NCBI RefSeq assembly: GCF_006874425.1
Contig: NZ_VIJZ01000002.1
Location: 372,001-436,000, forward strand
Length of the DNA: 64,000 bases
Source: Paenibacillus ottowii
Lineage (GTDB): Bacteria; Bacillota; Bacilli; Paenibacillales; Paenibacillaceae
Direction of reading: 5' to 3'
Shown: in pieces, positions 1 to 8,240 of the stretch
How positions within the stretch are numbered: position 1 is the stretch's first letter
How the letters are laid out: each line of letters starts with the position of its first letter
Made by a program: the position numbers and the translations under genes
The notes under the pieces: model-generated
The model's database searches: none
What the model was told of the DNA's origin: nothing
Seen by the model: the letters and a program-made list of their open reading frames with translations, nothing else

Positions 1-1
1 A

Positions 2-244
2 AATGGGCTCTTGTATATGACATGGTCCGTCGGTTCTCTGGATTGGACCATGAGAAAGAGTCAACCTCATAAAACGGAGACACTTCTCAAAAACGTAACA
101 GAACAATTGCACCCAGGCAGCAATATTTTGATGCACGAACTGCCATGGACTGCCGAAGCGCTGGACAGTCTATTGACACGTCTTGAGCAGAAGGGCTACC
201 AATTTGTCGATCCACAAAGTATTGAGGTCCCTGCCAGTTCATAG
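2..244 (+). CDS. Polysaccharide deacetylase, C-terminal part
   Basis: The reading frame enters the window from the left edge and ends at the TAG at 242-244, so only about 80 C-terminal residues are visible. They match the end of the NodB/PdaA-type polysaccharide deacetylase fold: a SLDW motif, then the GSNILMHE stretch that corresponds to the family's G-S-I-L-L-H catalytic-histidine strand, then TAEALDSLL and EQKGYQFV, the usual last helix and strand. Such enzymes remove acetyl groups from peptidoglycan or chitin-like polymers outside the membrane. The substrate cannot be told from this piece. A strong terminator follows. Confidence 0.75.
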   Translation, partial: NGLLYMTWSVGSLDWTMRKSQPHKTETLLKNVTEQLHPGSNILMHELPWTAEALDSLLTRLEQKGYQFVDPQSIEVPASS

Positions 245-287
245 ATACTTGCATACATGCTGGTGTGAACAAATGTATATGATATAT

Positions 288-334
288 AAAAGGCCTTCAT
301 CTCCACATATCTTGTGGAAGATGAGAGGCCTTTT
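288..334. terminator. Bidirectional intrinsic terminator
   Basis: The arms AAAAGGCC and GGCCTTTT flank inner complements TCATCT and AGATGA and CCAC and GTGG. A-run and T-run on the two sides make it usable from both strands: it ends the deacetylase (plus) and the CPBP pair (minus). Confidence 0.85.
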
Positions 335-349
335 CGCGTAACATGCCGA

Positions 350-691
350 TCACCAAAGCATTTCACTGATGGGTGGTGCACCCTTAATTCCCCACCATAA
401 TAACGCTGCAGTGATAAGCACAAAAAGTGTGCTCAAAAAATTTAAAAACCACTTGCTTACCCGAATACGGCGAGACGGAAACATCTCTGTCCGTGTTCGG
501 TACTCACTGGCAGGAGTGTCCTCCGCCATTGTCACAGCAACTTCTGGTGCAACGGCAACATCAACCAATTCTGGCATGGGCCGTGCAGCACGGGAGCGAA
601 CCGGTTTCGACTTTGACCTGTCCTCCTCCTTGCCTTTGCGCCCCTTTCGGCGGCTACCATAGGTATGCACTCTGCTAAGTTCCTGATTCAT
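350..691 (-). CDS. Small basic single-pass membrane protein, unknown function
   Basis: A 113-residue protein that I do not recognise. The first ~75 residues are hydrophilic and rich in Arg, Lys and Ser (KGRKGKEEDRSKSK), followed by a membrane segment (about 83-101, FLNFLSTLFVLITAALLWW) and a short tail. This suggests one C-terminal membrane span with a basic cytoplasmic part. The start has a GGAGG eight bases upstream and overlaps the stop of the CPBP gene as ATGA, so the two genes are probably translationally coupled. No catalytic motif is seen. Confidence 0.7.
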   Translation of the reverse strand: MNQELSRVHTYGSRRKGRKGKEEDRSKSKPVRSRAARPMPELVDVAVAPEVAVTMAEDTPASEYRTRTEMFPSRRIRVSKWFLNFLSTLFVLITAALLWWGIKGAPPISEMLW

Positions 692-1275
692 TCTTCATAC
701 CTCCGAAAACGTAACGCTAAGCCAGATATAAGGTCAATCACAAAATGACAAATGATCGGTGCCCACAGGCTGCCTGTCTGCACATAGATATATCCCAATC
801 CATAACTGCTAAGGAAAACCCAGCCTGTGGGAATCCAGTGCCGTAAATATCGGATATGAATAACCGCAAACAATATACTTGTCCAATAAGGACCAAAATT
901 ATACTGAATCGCACCTCTAAACAACAGTTCCTCACAAATGGAAACGATAGCAGCTATACAAATAATATGCCAAACTGGCCGATTTTGAAACAGCATTTGA
1001 TTAATTCCACCGTCATCCATGGCATCCTCAGGCATAACCCGGGATAGGAGCAAATCCACCAATAGCATAGCGGCCGCCAGTCCCAATCCCCACCATAAGA
1101 CGTGTACAGAGTTTGGCAATGCAAACAGTTCAAATACATTTCTTTTCTGAAATATAATCCAGATTGCACCAATCAGCAGGGTCAGCCCCTGAGTTAGATA
1201 CAAATTGTAAAGCAGCAAGCGGTCATTTAATTGATTCATTTCCGCTTTTTTCCATTTCACTTTAAGCTTTTTCAT
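688..1275 (-). CDS. CPBP family intramembrane metalloprotease
   Basis: A 195-residue multi-pass membrane protein carrying the motifs of the CAAX-protease and bacteriocin-processing (Abi/CPBP) family: EELLFRG (EExxxR) near residue 115, FAVIHI (FxxxH) near 136, and a conserved HFVID near 177. These provide the glutamates and histidines that bind the catalytic metal within the membrane. Bacterial members process lipid-modified or bacteriocin precursors, or act in self-immunity, but the substrate here is unknown. It lies upstream of and coupled to the small basic membrane protein. An alternative start is the ATG 12 codons downstream (MNQLND). Confidence 0.85.
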   Translation of the reverse strand: MKKLKVKWKKAEMNQLNDRLLLYNLYLTQGLTLLIGAIWIIFQKRNVFELFALPNSVHVLWWGLGLAAAMLLVDLLLSRVMPEDAMDDGGINQMLFQNRPVWHIICIAAIVSICEELLFRGAIQYNFGPYWTSILFAVIHIRYLRHWIPTGWVFLSSYGLGYIYVQTGSLWAPIICHFVIDLISGLALRFRRYEE

Positions 1276-1413
1276 AGTTAGTTAGTCCTCTGCTTAGTCT
1301 TCTTTAGCATCATAGCCAAAAAGTCAGGCGGATTCAAGAAGACTTAAATCTTAATTTTTTCGCTTTCTGTAGCTATGTAACTAGTCGCCTACCCACACAT
1401 GTCACATGTCCTA

Positions 1414-1443
1414 TTGACATGCCCATGTAAGCCATGATACATT
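1414..1443 (+). promoter_or_regulatory. Sigma-A promoter of the serA T-box leader
   Basis: TTGACA at 1414-1419 and TACATT at 1438-1443 are separated by 18 bases. Transcription would start near 1450, just ahead of the T-box stem I. Confidence 0.65.
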
Positions 1444-1449
1444 ATGAAA

Positions 1450-1748
1450 AAATTATTAGCGACAACAACAATGATGGAGAAAAGGTAGTTCATTTCGTCC
1501 TCAGAGAGCCGGTGCTTGGGTGTAAACCGGTGGCGAAGTAATTACTTTCAGCGCTCCTGAGTTATTGCATCGAGGTCTAGGGGATTTTATTTTCCCGACA
1601 TTAGATGCAATCGGCAGAAAACCGTTATCCTTTCGGTCATTTTATGACCGCTGAAGGCAGTCCATTGCGAAATGACTGCGAATTAGGGTGGTACCACGAT
1701 AACTCTCGTCCCTTACTATGGAGATAGTATGTGATTCGGGAGTTTTTT
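1450..1748 (+). promoter_or_regulatory. T-box riboswitch, probably serine-specific, upstream of serA
   Basis: The T-box AGGGTGGTACCACG is at 1685-1698, followed by a terminator formed by AACTC-t-CG and CG-g-GAGTT around a TACTAT/ATAGTA stem with a T-run at 1742-1748. Stem I can be folded by pairing AAGGTAGTT with AATTACTTT and GGAG with CTCC. The internal loop left on the 3' side reads CAGCG, which contains AGC, a serine codon followed by a purine, as expected of a specifier. Uncharged tRNA-Ser should favour antitermination into serA. A further ~225 bases of untranslated leader separate the terminator from the serA start. Confidence 0.85.
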
Positions 1749-1977
1749 TGATGCCCGAAAACCGTAAAACAACTCCGCATAAGGCTCTTGGTTGTCAGTT
1801 TGGTGCAAAATCCTATTTTATCCCTTTTCTGCGTCAATGCGTTATCACACAAATGTTTAGACCGCTCTCCTGTACTTTTTAGAAGCATTTCAAGTTTTTT
1901 CATGTTCTTTATGGAATGTATTTCAGTTCGAAGTACATCCTGTCCATAAAAGAAGTTAACTTTGAGGAGGAAACCAA

Positions 1978-3570
1978 ATGTTTAAAGTGTTAGTATCCGA
2001 TCCAATCAGTGACCTGGGCATTCAGCAGCTGGTGGATGCAGCCGATGTCACAGTGGACAAGAACACAGGTCTCAGCGAGGATGAATTGGTTCAAATTATT
2101 GGTGACTATGACGCATTACTCGTCCGAAGCCAAACTCGGGTAACCGAACGCATCATGGCGGCAGGTAAAAACCTCAAGGTTGTCGGACGTGCCGGGGTCG
2201 GCGTGGACAACATCGACCTTGAAGCAGCAACACAACGCGGGATTATCGTTATTAATGCTCCTGACGGCAATACAATTACGACATGTGAGCACACTTTTGC
2301 TATGATGATGGCACTGGCTCGTCATATTCCACAGGCTTACGCTAAAACCATCGGCGGAACATGGGATCGTAAAACATTCCTCGGTGTCGAACTGCGCAAC
2401 AAAACACTGGGAGTCCTTGGCATGGGACGTATCGGCAGTGAGGTTGCTAAACGCGCCAAAGCATTTGGCATGAGCATCCTCGGTTATGATCCGTTTCTGA
2501 CCGAAGAACGCGCTGAGAAGCTGGGCATCAAGCTGGCCAGCGTAGACGAAATTATCCGCAACGCAGATTTCATGACCGTACACACACCATTAACACCCGA
2601 AACAAAGCATATGATTGCCCGTCCACAGTTTGAAGTGATGAAAAAAGGAATGCGCATCATCAACTGTGCCCGTGGCGGAGTTATCGATGAACTGGCTCTT
2701 GTTGAAGCCATTGATGAAGGAATCGTTGCCGGTGCTGCTTTTGACGTATTCGAGTCGGAACCACCAGCACAGGATCATCCGTTCCTGAGCCATCCAAAAA
2801 TTATCGTTACACCACATTTGGGTGCATCGACTGTCGAAGCTCAGGAGAACGTCGCAATCGATGTATCTGAGCAGGTGCTGCATATTTTACGTGATGAGCC
2901 TTTTAAAAACGCGGTCAACATGCCTCCAGTACCATCTAATGTCATGACGCAATTGCAGCCATATTTCTCACTCGGAGAGAAGCTGGGCAGCTTTGCCGCT
3001 CAGATCACCAACCAGGCTGTACATGAAATCCAGGTGGATTACGCTGGTGATTTGTCTTCAGTGGATACACAGCCGCTTACACGTTACATTTTAAAAGGTG
3101 TACTCAGCCGCCATCTAGGCAGCGATGTGAACATTGTAAACTCTGTGCATCTTGCTAAAACACGTGACGTTCATCTCGTCGTCTCTCAGGCGCCTGCCAC
3201 TAAGGGCTTTACTAACCTGATCACCGTTACGCTCAAAACACAAAGCGGCGAAGAACAACGTGTATCTGGCACTCTGCTCGCAGGCTATGGTGAACGTATT
3301 GTTCGGTTGAACCAGTTCCCGGTAGACGTGGCACCAGAGGCTCATTTCCTGCTTATCTCCCACAATGATAAGCCAGGCATTATCGGCCGTGTTGGCACCT
3401 TGCTTGGGGAGAACGGGGTCAATATCGCTTCTATGCAAGTAGGGCGTAAAATTGTTGGCGGTGAAGCCATCATGATCCTGACTGTTGATAAAGCCGTACC
3501 TAAAGATGTGCTGATTCAACTCGTAGGTTTACCAGAACTAAATACTGCCCAGGAAGTAGTACTGGATTAA
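1978..3570 (+). CDS. serA: D-3-phosphoglycerate dehydrogenase
   Basis: This 530-residue enzyme oxidises 3-phosphoglycerate to 3-phosphohydroxypyruvate with NAD, the first step of serine synthesis. The length matches long Firmicute SerA (about 525). The NAD-binding GMGRIG lies at residues 148-153. The catalytic segments INCARGG and TPHLGAS follow, then an intervening domain and a C-terminal ACT domain (from about 457, HNDKPGIIGRVG), which commonly senses serine. The ATG is preceded by GAGGAGG. It is transcribed alone behind a serine-type T-box, so serine shortage acts both by transcription and probably by ACT-domain feedback. Confidence 0.97.
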   Translation: MFKVLVSDPISDLGIQQLVDAADVTVDKNTGLSEDELVQIIGDYDALLVRSQTRVTERIMAAGKNLKVVGRAGVGVDNIDLEAATQRGIIVINAPDGNTITTCEHTFAMMMALARHIPQAYAKTIGGTWDRKTFLGVELRNKTLGVLGMGRIGSEVAKRAKAFGMSILGYDPFLTEERAEKLGIKLASVDEIIRNADFMTVHTPLTPETKHMIARPQFEVMKKGMRIINCARGGVIDELALVEAIDEGIVAGAAFDVFESEPPAQDHPFLSHPKIIVTPHLGASTVEAQENVAIDVSEQVLHILRDEPFKNAVNMPPVPSNVMTQLQPYFSLGEKLGSFAAQITNQAVHEIQVDYAGDLSSVDTQPLTRYILKGVLSRHLGSDVNIVNSVHLAKTRDVHLVVSQAPATKGFTNLITVTLKTQSGEEQRVSGTLLAGYGERIVRLNQFPVDVAPEAHFLLISHNDKPGIIGRVGTLLGENGVNIASMQVGRKIVGGEAIMILTVDKAVPKDVLIQLVGLPELNTAQEVVLD

Positions 3571-3611
3571 TTCCATTCAGTGTTGAAAAATCCCTTGGCT
3601 TTTATCTATAA

Positions 3612-3642
3612 AGAGAGGCGCCCGGCTACCGAGGCGCCTCTT
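3612..3642 (+). terminator. serA terminator
   Basis: The arms GAGAGGCGCC and GGCGCCTCTT flank a short loop, with a T-rich tail, 40 bases after the serA stop. Confidence 0.85.
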
Positions 3643-3724
3643 CTTATATCCTTATCTAACATAGAAGCATCAATCTTGAAACAGAATGTTCCACGTTGAA
3701 CAAGATAAATGTTGATTTTTCAAC

Positions 3725-3749
3725 AAAAAGCACCCTCTTCCGAGGATGC
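3725..3749 (-). terminator. resDE terminator
   Basis: On the minus strand GCATCCTC and GAGGGTGC pair around GGAA, followed by TTTTT. It lies just downstream of the resE stop. Confidence 0.85.
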
Positions 3750-3776
3750 CTACAAACTGGGATATATGAGCCGTTG

Positions 3777-5231
3777 TTACAAGCTTGTTACAGAGCCCAG
3801 CTTTGTTTTATTGGTGATCGGCAACAAAATAGTAAATTCCGTCCCTTCTCCAAGCACGCTAGCAGCTGAGACAGAGCCTCCGTGAGCCTCTACGATGTTT
3901 TTAACAATAGCTAGTCCAAGTCCAGTCCCTTTGTCCTCACCACGCACTCTGGCCTTGTCTGCCTTGTAGAAGCGGTCAAAAATATAAGGTAGATCCTCGC
4001 TGGCAATGCCCACACCTTCATCCTTAATCCGAATACGGATTAACTCATTCCGTTCTCCCCGAATTTGATCCGCCCCAATGGTAACCTTTTTCCCTAAGGG
4101 CGTGTGCCTGAATGCATTATCCAGCAAATTGGTCAACACCTGTTCCAGTCGGTCCTCATCTGCCTCAGGCAACAGCAAGCGTTGGCCTGGCTCATGATAA
4201 TCGAGTGTCAGCCCCTGTTCCTTGGAGCGGACCGTAAATTTCCGGTGAACACGCTCGAGCAGCTCATTCACATCCACTTCCTGACGGTACATGTCCGTAT
4301 GACCTGCTTCCATTCGGGCCAGATCGAGCAGATCTTTGACTAGCCTTCCCATGCGCAATGATTCATCATGGATGACTTGTACCAGCTCCTCGGACTCTTC
4401 TGGTGAACCTGCCATGCCGTCAAGCAAAGCCTCACTATATCCCTGCATCATAGATAAGGGTGTACGGATCTCATGGGATACGTTAGCCACAAAATCGCTA
4501 CGCATCTTCTCGAGTTTGACTTCTTCCGTAATATCTCTAAGCACAGCTACTGCACCACGAATAGCGTTATCCGTATACAGCGGTGCCATTTGCACTGACC
4601 AGGAGCCTTTCTTGACATGAATATGGTCTCCAACATCTTCCCCTCTGTCCATAACTGTATGGAACAAAGGCAGCAAAGGCTCAGGCACAGAAGCTCCGAA
4701 TTCCTCCAGATCACGCCCCTGCCACTCCAGCTTTTTCCAAACATCCAGCAAATTTTGTGCAGGCGGATTCGTCAAAATGATTTGTCCGCTTCTGTCGAAA
4801 GTAATAACGGCATCAGACATGCTACGCAGTACACTGGATAAATGGTTTTTTTCCTCATTCAGACTGCGGATCGTCGCTTCCAGTTCCGTAGACATATGGT
4901 TAAAAGTTTTCGCTAGCTCTCCAATCTCATCGCTGGTCACCAGCGAAAGCCGAGTATCATACCTTCCTTCACGGATGGCATTCGCCGCCTGAATCAACAG
5001 CTGCATAGGCTGTGTGATTTTAGTAAAAAGAAATAGAGCAAAAAAGGTCGTCAATAAAAATCCGACAATACATGTATAGGTGAATAAATGCTTGATTTCC
5101 GTCGATTCATGTGCCGCAAAATTTCTATTGATATACGGCAATAAAAAAAGCCCCAGAAAAATAAGCACAGACCCTACGAGACAAATGATGGTGATCCACA
5201 GCTTGCCTACCAGCGATCTCCAGAAGTTCAC
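3777..5231 (-). CDS. resE: Membrane sensor histidine kinase ResE
   Basis: 484 residues: a membrane helix near 10-32, a short extracellular loop, a second helix near 50-70, HAMP, a PAS-like segment, HisKA with SHEIRTPL (phospho-His near residue 255) and a C-terminal ATPase with NLLDNAFRHT (N box), DEGVGI and GTGLGLAIVKN (G boxes). In B. subtilis ResE phosphorylates ResD under oxygen limitation or nitric oxide to switch on respiration genes. It starts with GTG two bases after the resD stop, with GGAGG inside the resD 3' end, so it is coupled to resD. The extracellular part is short, so the input signal is probably cytoplasmic or membrane-borne. Confidence 0.88.
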   Translation of the reverse strand: MNFWRSLVGKLWITIICLVGSVLIFLGLFLLPYINRNFAAHESTEIKHLFTYTCIVGFLLTTFFALFLFTKITQPMQLLIQAANAIREGRYDTRLSLVTSDEIGELAKTFNHMSTELEATIRSLNEEKNHLSSVLRSMSDAVITFDRSGQIILTNPPAQNLLDVWKKLEWQGRDLEEFGASVPEPLLPLFHTVMDRGEDVGDHIHVKKGSWSVQMAPLYTDNAIRGAVAVLRDITEEVKLEKMRSDFVANVSHEIRTPLSMMQGYSEALLDGMAGSPEESEELVQVIHDESLRMGRLVKDLLDLARMEAGHTDMYRQEVDVNELLERVHRKFTVRSKEQGLTLDYHEPGQRLLLPEADEDRLEQVLTNLLDNAFRHTPLGKKVTIGADQIRGERNELIRIRIKDEGVGIASEDLPYIFDRFYKADKARVRGEDKGTGLGLAIVKNIVEAHGGSVSAASVLGEGTEFTILLPITNKTKLGSVTSL

Positions 5232-5232
5232 G

Positions 5233-5949
5233 TTATTTTGGAACCTCCAGCTTATAACCTACGCCCCATACGGTCGTAATCATAGCCGCTGCCTCTGGTG
5301 ATACCTTATTCAGCTTTTCACGAAGCCGTTTCACATGCGTATCCACGGTGCGCAGATCACCAAAAAATTCGTAGTTCCAAACATCTTTCAGCAGTTCTTC
5401 GCGTGAGAAGACTTTATCAGGCGATACCGCCAAATAATGCAATAGCTCGTACTCTTTAGGTGTTAGGCTGATTTCAATTCCACCTGCCGTCACCCGGTGT
5501 GCATCATGCTCAATAATAAGATTCGGAAAAACAATACTATTGCTCGGCACCGCCTCTTTTGTTAAAAAGGCCGTCTCCGACGACCGTCGTAAAATCGCCT
5601 TTACCCGGTAGATGACCTCTCGCGGGCTGAAGGGCTTGACCACGTAATCATCAGCTCCAACTTCAAAGCCTTGCACGCGGTTCACTTCCTCGCCTTTGGC
5701 TGTCAGCATAATGACAGGTGTCGATTTGGTTTGACGCAGCCGTGTACACACTTCAATTCCGTCCATACCCGGAAGCATCACATCAAGCAAAATAATACTG
5801 TAATCGCTTGCAGTCGCTTTTTGGAGAGCAATCTCGCCATCCTCAGCTTCTTCGATTTCGTATCCTTCTTTTTCCAGATACATCCGCAGAAGGCGGCGAA
5901 TGCGTTCTTCATCGTCTACAATTAAAATGCGGTTGCTTTGTTCTGACAT
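5233..5949 (-). CDS. resD: OmpR-family response regulator ResD
   Basis: 238 residues. The N-terminal receiver has the acidic pocket (VDDEE), the phospho-acceptor Asp56 in LLDVMLPG and the Lys of VVKPFSPRE. A C-terminal winged helix (from about 140) contains SLTPKEYELL and RTVDTHVKRLREKL, which contact DNA. Together with ResE it forms the two-component system controlling aerobic and anaerobic respiration in Bacillus. In B. subtilis resABC lie directly upstream; here the upstream neighbour is rluB, so the pair has its own promoter or reads through from rluB. Confidence 0.9.
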   Translation of the reverse strand: MSEQSNRILIVDDEERIRRLLRMYLEKEGYEIEEAEDGEIALQKATASDYSIILLDVMLPGMDGIEVCTRLRQTKSTPVIMLTAKGEEVNRVQGFEVGADDYVVKPFSPREVIYRVKAILRRSSETAFLTKEAVPSNSIVFPNLIIEHDAHRVTAGGIEISLTPKEYELLHYLAVSPDKVFSREELLKDVWNYEFFGDLRTVDTHVKRLREKLNKVSPEAAAMITTVWGVGYKLEVPK

Positions 5950-6045
5950 ATTCCCAGCCCCTTCGCTAAAAAAAGCATTCTCTCTATTTTACTATTTTCC
6001 CGTGCTTGGTCAAACTTTACTCTCATCCAATAGTCTCTTTACACC

Positions 6046-6072
6046 AAAAAGGCCGGGGTTATGACCCCCGTC
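6046..6072 (-). terminator. rluB terminator overlapping its stop codon
   Basis: GGGGT and ACCCC pair across the rluB stop codon on the minus strand, followed by GGCCTTTTT. It would separate rluB transcription from resD. Confidence 0.65.
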
Positions 6073-6817
6073 CTGTCCGTTTCTTTTTCGTGTTGTCTGA
6101 TTTGGCCAGTTGAATGAGACGGTTGATTTCGTCCTTGGTTAGGGGTCTGGTGAGACCGCGCTTCAAGTTTTGCAGCAATAAATCTCCGAAGGCAATCCGC
6201 TTGAGTCTGATGACCGGGTGTGAAATGGCCTCAAACATCCGTCTTACCTGGCGATTTCTGCCTTCGTAAATGGTAATCTGGATCACAGATTCCTTACCGT
6301 CCGGATCTACATCCTTATATTCTACCTCGGCCGGTGCAGTAATGCCATCCTCCAGCACGATTCCTTTTTTCAGCTTGTCCAGCTCAGTACCGTGCGGAAC
6401 GCCTTTGACTGTTGCCAAATACGTCTTTGGCACATGATGCTTGGGATGGGTGAGCAGATTGGCGAACTCTCCGTCATTGGTAAGCAACAGCAGCCCTTCG
6501 GTGTCGTAATCAAGACGCCCTACCGGGTATACACGTTCCTTGACGCCTTTCAGATAGTCAGACACAATTTTGCGACCTTCCGGATCAGAAGCGCTCGTAA
6601 TAACCCCTTTGGGCTTGTTCATCATCAAGTAGATTTTTTTCTCCGTTTTGATCGGGCGTCCCTTTACTGTAATCATATCTTGATCAGGGTCTGCTTTTGT
6701 TCCCAGCTCAGTTACGGTAACCCCGTTTACTTCCACACTGCCCGCCTGAATAAGCTCCTCACATTTACGTCTGGAAGCCACACCGGCTTGGGCCAATATT
6801 TTCTGCAATCTTTCCAT
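6059..6817 (-). CDS. rluB: 23S rRNA pseudouridine synthase RluB
   Basis: 252 residues with an N-terminal S4 RNA-binding domain (RLQKILAQAGVASRRKCEEL) and an RsuA/RluB-type catalytic domain containing PVGRLDYDTEGLLLLTNDG, in which the Asp is the catalytic nucleophile, and the later RNRQVRRMFE motif. It converts uridine to pseudouridine in helix 89 of 23S rRNA. It sits downstream of spmAB as in Bacillus. The tail (KSDNTKKKRTGR) is basic. Confidence 0.92.
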   Translation of the reverse strand: MERLQKILAQAGVASRRKCEELIQAGSVEVNGVTVTELGTKADPDQDMITVKGRPIKTEKKIYLMMNKPKGVITSASDPEGRKIVSDYLKGVKERVYPVGRLDYDTEGLLLLTNDGEFANLLTHPKHHVPKTYLATVKGVPHGTELDKLKKGIVLEDGITAPAEVEYKDVDPDGKESVIQITIYEGRNRQVRRMFEAISHPVIRLKRIAFGDLLLQNLKRGLTRPLTKDEINRLIQLAKSDNTKKKRTGRGS

Positions 6818-6895
6818 GTTCGCTAATTCACCTCATGCTAATGATACCCATCCATGAGCAAAATCACAACCCCCGAGCAAAAAACGATGCAGAAT

Positions 6896-7426
6896 TCAAA
6901 ATACTAGCAAACAAATAGCAATAGCCGCTATAAAACCAACCACATCTGAGAAAAGTCCTACCTTCAAAGCATATCGTCCATTGCGGATACCTACCGCACC
7001 AAAATATACAGTTATTACATACAGCGTAGTATCTGTGCTGCCCTGAATTGTTGAAGCAATCCGTCCGATCATGGAATCGGGACCATAAGTGCGAATTAGA
7101 TCTGTCGTGAACGCAAGTGAACCCGTGCCCGTCAATGGGCGGAGCAAACCTAAAGGCAGCACCTCGCTAGGTACGCCCCAGTTTTTAATCCATGGGGTTA
7201 CCCAGGATATTACATAGTCCAAAGCGCCAGAGGCTCGAAAAATGCTAATCGCCACCATCATGCCTACTAGATGAGGAATAATGCTGATGGCGGTAGAAAA
7301 GCCGTCTTTGGCACCATCTACAAAAGAATCGTAGACAGGGACCTTTTTGGCATATGCATATAAAGGAATGAAAGCGAGAATAACCGGAATGGCCCAAGTC
7401 GATACGAGGTTAATAAAATTCAGCAT
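6896..7426 (-). CDS. spmB: Spore maturation protein B (nucleoside-recognition membrane protein)
   Basis: 176 residues, nearly all hydrophobic, with the nucleoside-recognition (Gate) fold of SpmB: LVSTWAIPVILAFIPL at the start, SIIPHLVGMMVAI, and the conserved TGTGSLAF and QGSTDTTLYV segments. SpmA and SpmB are needed for normal spore core dehydration. The start at 7426 is chosen because it gives the family's N-terminus and has GGGAGG upstream; a longer frame upstream overlaps spmA and reads as low-complexity antisense. It begins seven bases after spmA. Confidence 0.92.
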   Translation of the reverse strand: MLNFINLVSTWAIPVILAFIPLYAYAKKVPVYDSFVDGAKDGFSTAISIIPHLVGMMVAISIFRASGALDYVISWVTPWIKNWGVPSEVLPLGLLRPLTGTGSLAFTTDLIRTYGPDSMIGRIASTIQGSTDTTLYVITVYFGAVGIRNGRYALKVGLFSDVVGFIAAIAICLLVF

Positions 7427-7433
7427 GCCTCCC

Positions 7434-8177
7434 TCATCCTTTCCAAGTGGTGTTCCTACCCTTGGTAGCTGTGATACCCGTTCGCGGTACGGCAGGTGGA
7501 GATATAGGCAGTACTGGTGAAGCAGCCTTAGAAGTTGGTGGTGGTGAGCTAAGTGGCCCCGTGGAGGTCTTGAACGGCGGATTCGCTGGCGGACGACGGC
7601 GCAGTTCTCGACTACGATACCAACGATCGGCCGCAATGGCGGCAAAGGTAGCTATAGCGGTCGCCACCAGTGTCGTTCCGACGATTTCTGCCGGATGTGC
7701 GGAATGAAAATTTAGCCGAATGGCGATTAATGTTGTAGGAATAAGCGTAATACTGGCTGTATTCAGCGCGAGCAGCGTACACATGGCAGGTGTAGCGGTT
7801 TGCTTGTCCGGATTAAGCCTTTGTAACTCTTGCATCGCCTTGATCCCCATGGGTGTCGCTGCATTCCCCAGTCCCAGCAAATTGGCGCTCATATTGGACA
7901 AAATGTAACCCATAGCAGGATGATTACGGGGAATATCAGGAAAGAGAAAGGCGACCAAGGGAGAAAGCAGCTTAGCTATTTTCTCTAGAAGCCCACCGTC
8001 TTCCGCCAGTCTCATCATGCCCATCCAGAACACCAGCACACTGATCAGTCCAAAGCAAACGGTAACGCCCGTAGTTGCCCCGTCAAAAGCCGCCTTCGTC
8101 ACCACCTCAATATTTCCCTGTGCGGCTGCAAATACAAATCCTATACAAATCAAAGCCACCCATATGAGATGAATCAT
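7434..8177 (-). CDS. spmA: Spore maturation protein A with extended C-terminus
   Basis: The first ~190 residues are a standard SpmA: hydrophobic helices, GATTGVTVCFGLISVLVFW, and NMSANLLGLGNAATPMGI. The ATG at 8177 has AAGGGGGA upstream. Bacillus SpmA is about 196 residues; this one is 247 because a Pro/Ser/Thr-rich tail of about 55 residues (PPANPPFKTSTGP, SPPPTSKAASP) follows the last helix and the basic RSRELRRRPP. The tail has no recognisable domain. It is co-transcribed with spmB and downstream of the DacB-type carboxypeptidase, as in B. subtilis dacB-spmA-spmB. Confidence 0.92.
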   Translation of the reverse strand: MIHLIWVALICIGFVFAAAQGNIEVVTKAAFDGATTGVTVCFGLISVLVFWMGMMRLAEDGGLLEKIAKLLSPLVAFLFPDIPRNHPAMGYILSNMSANLLGLGNAATPMGIKAMQELQRLNPDKQTATPAMCTLLALNTASITLIPTTLIAIRLNFHSAHPAEIVGTTLVATAIATFAAIAADRWYRSRELRRRPPANPPFKTSTGPLSSPPPTSKAASPVLPISPPAVPRTGITATKGRNTTWKG

Positions 8178-8240
8178 AACTGATCCCCCTTTTCCCAATG
8201 CTGTGACACTGCAGCTTTATAGTCTCTAGAGCTACTTGCC

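Noticed and set aside
1637..1903. An 88-codon minus-strand frame across the serA leader
   Set aside because: It overlaps the T-box core and terminator, lacks a ribosome site and has no recognisable protein pattern.
7427..7645. 73-codon N-terminal extension of spmB
   Set aside because: The residues are Arg/His/Pro-rich readthrough in another frame of the spmA tail, and SpmB has its normal start at 7426.
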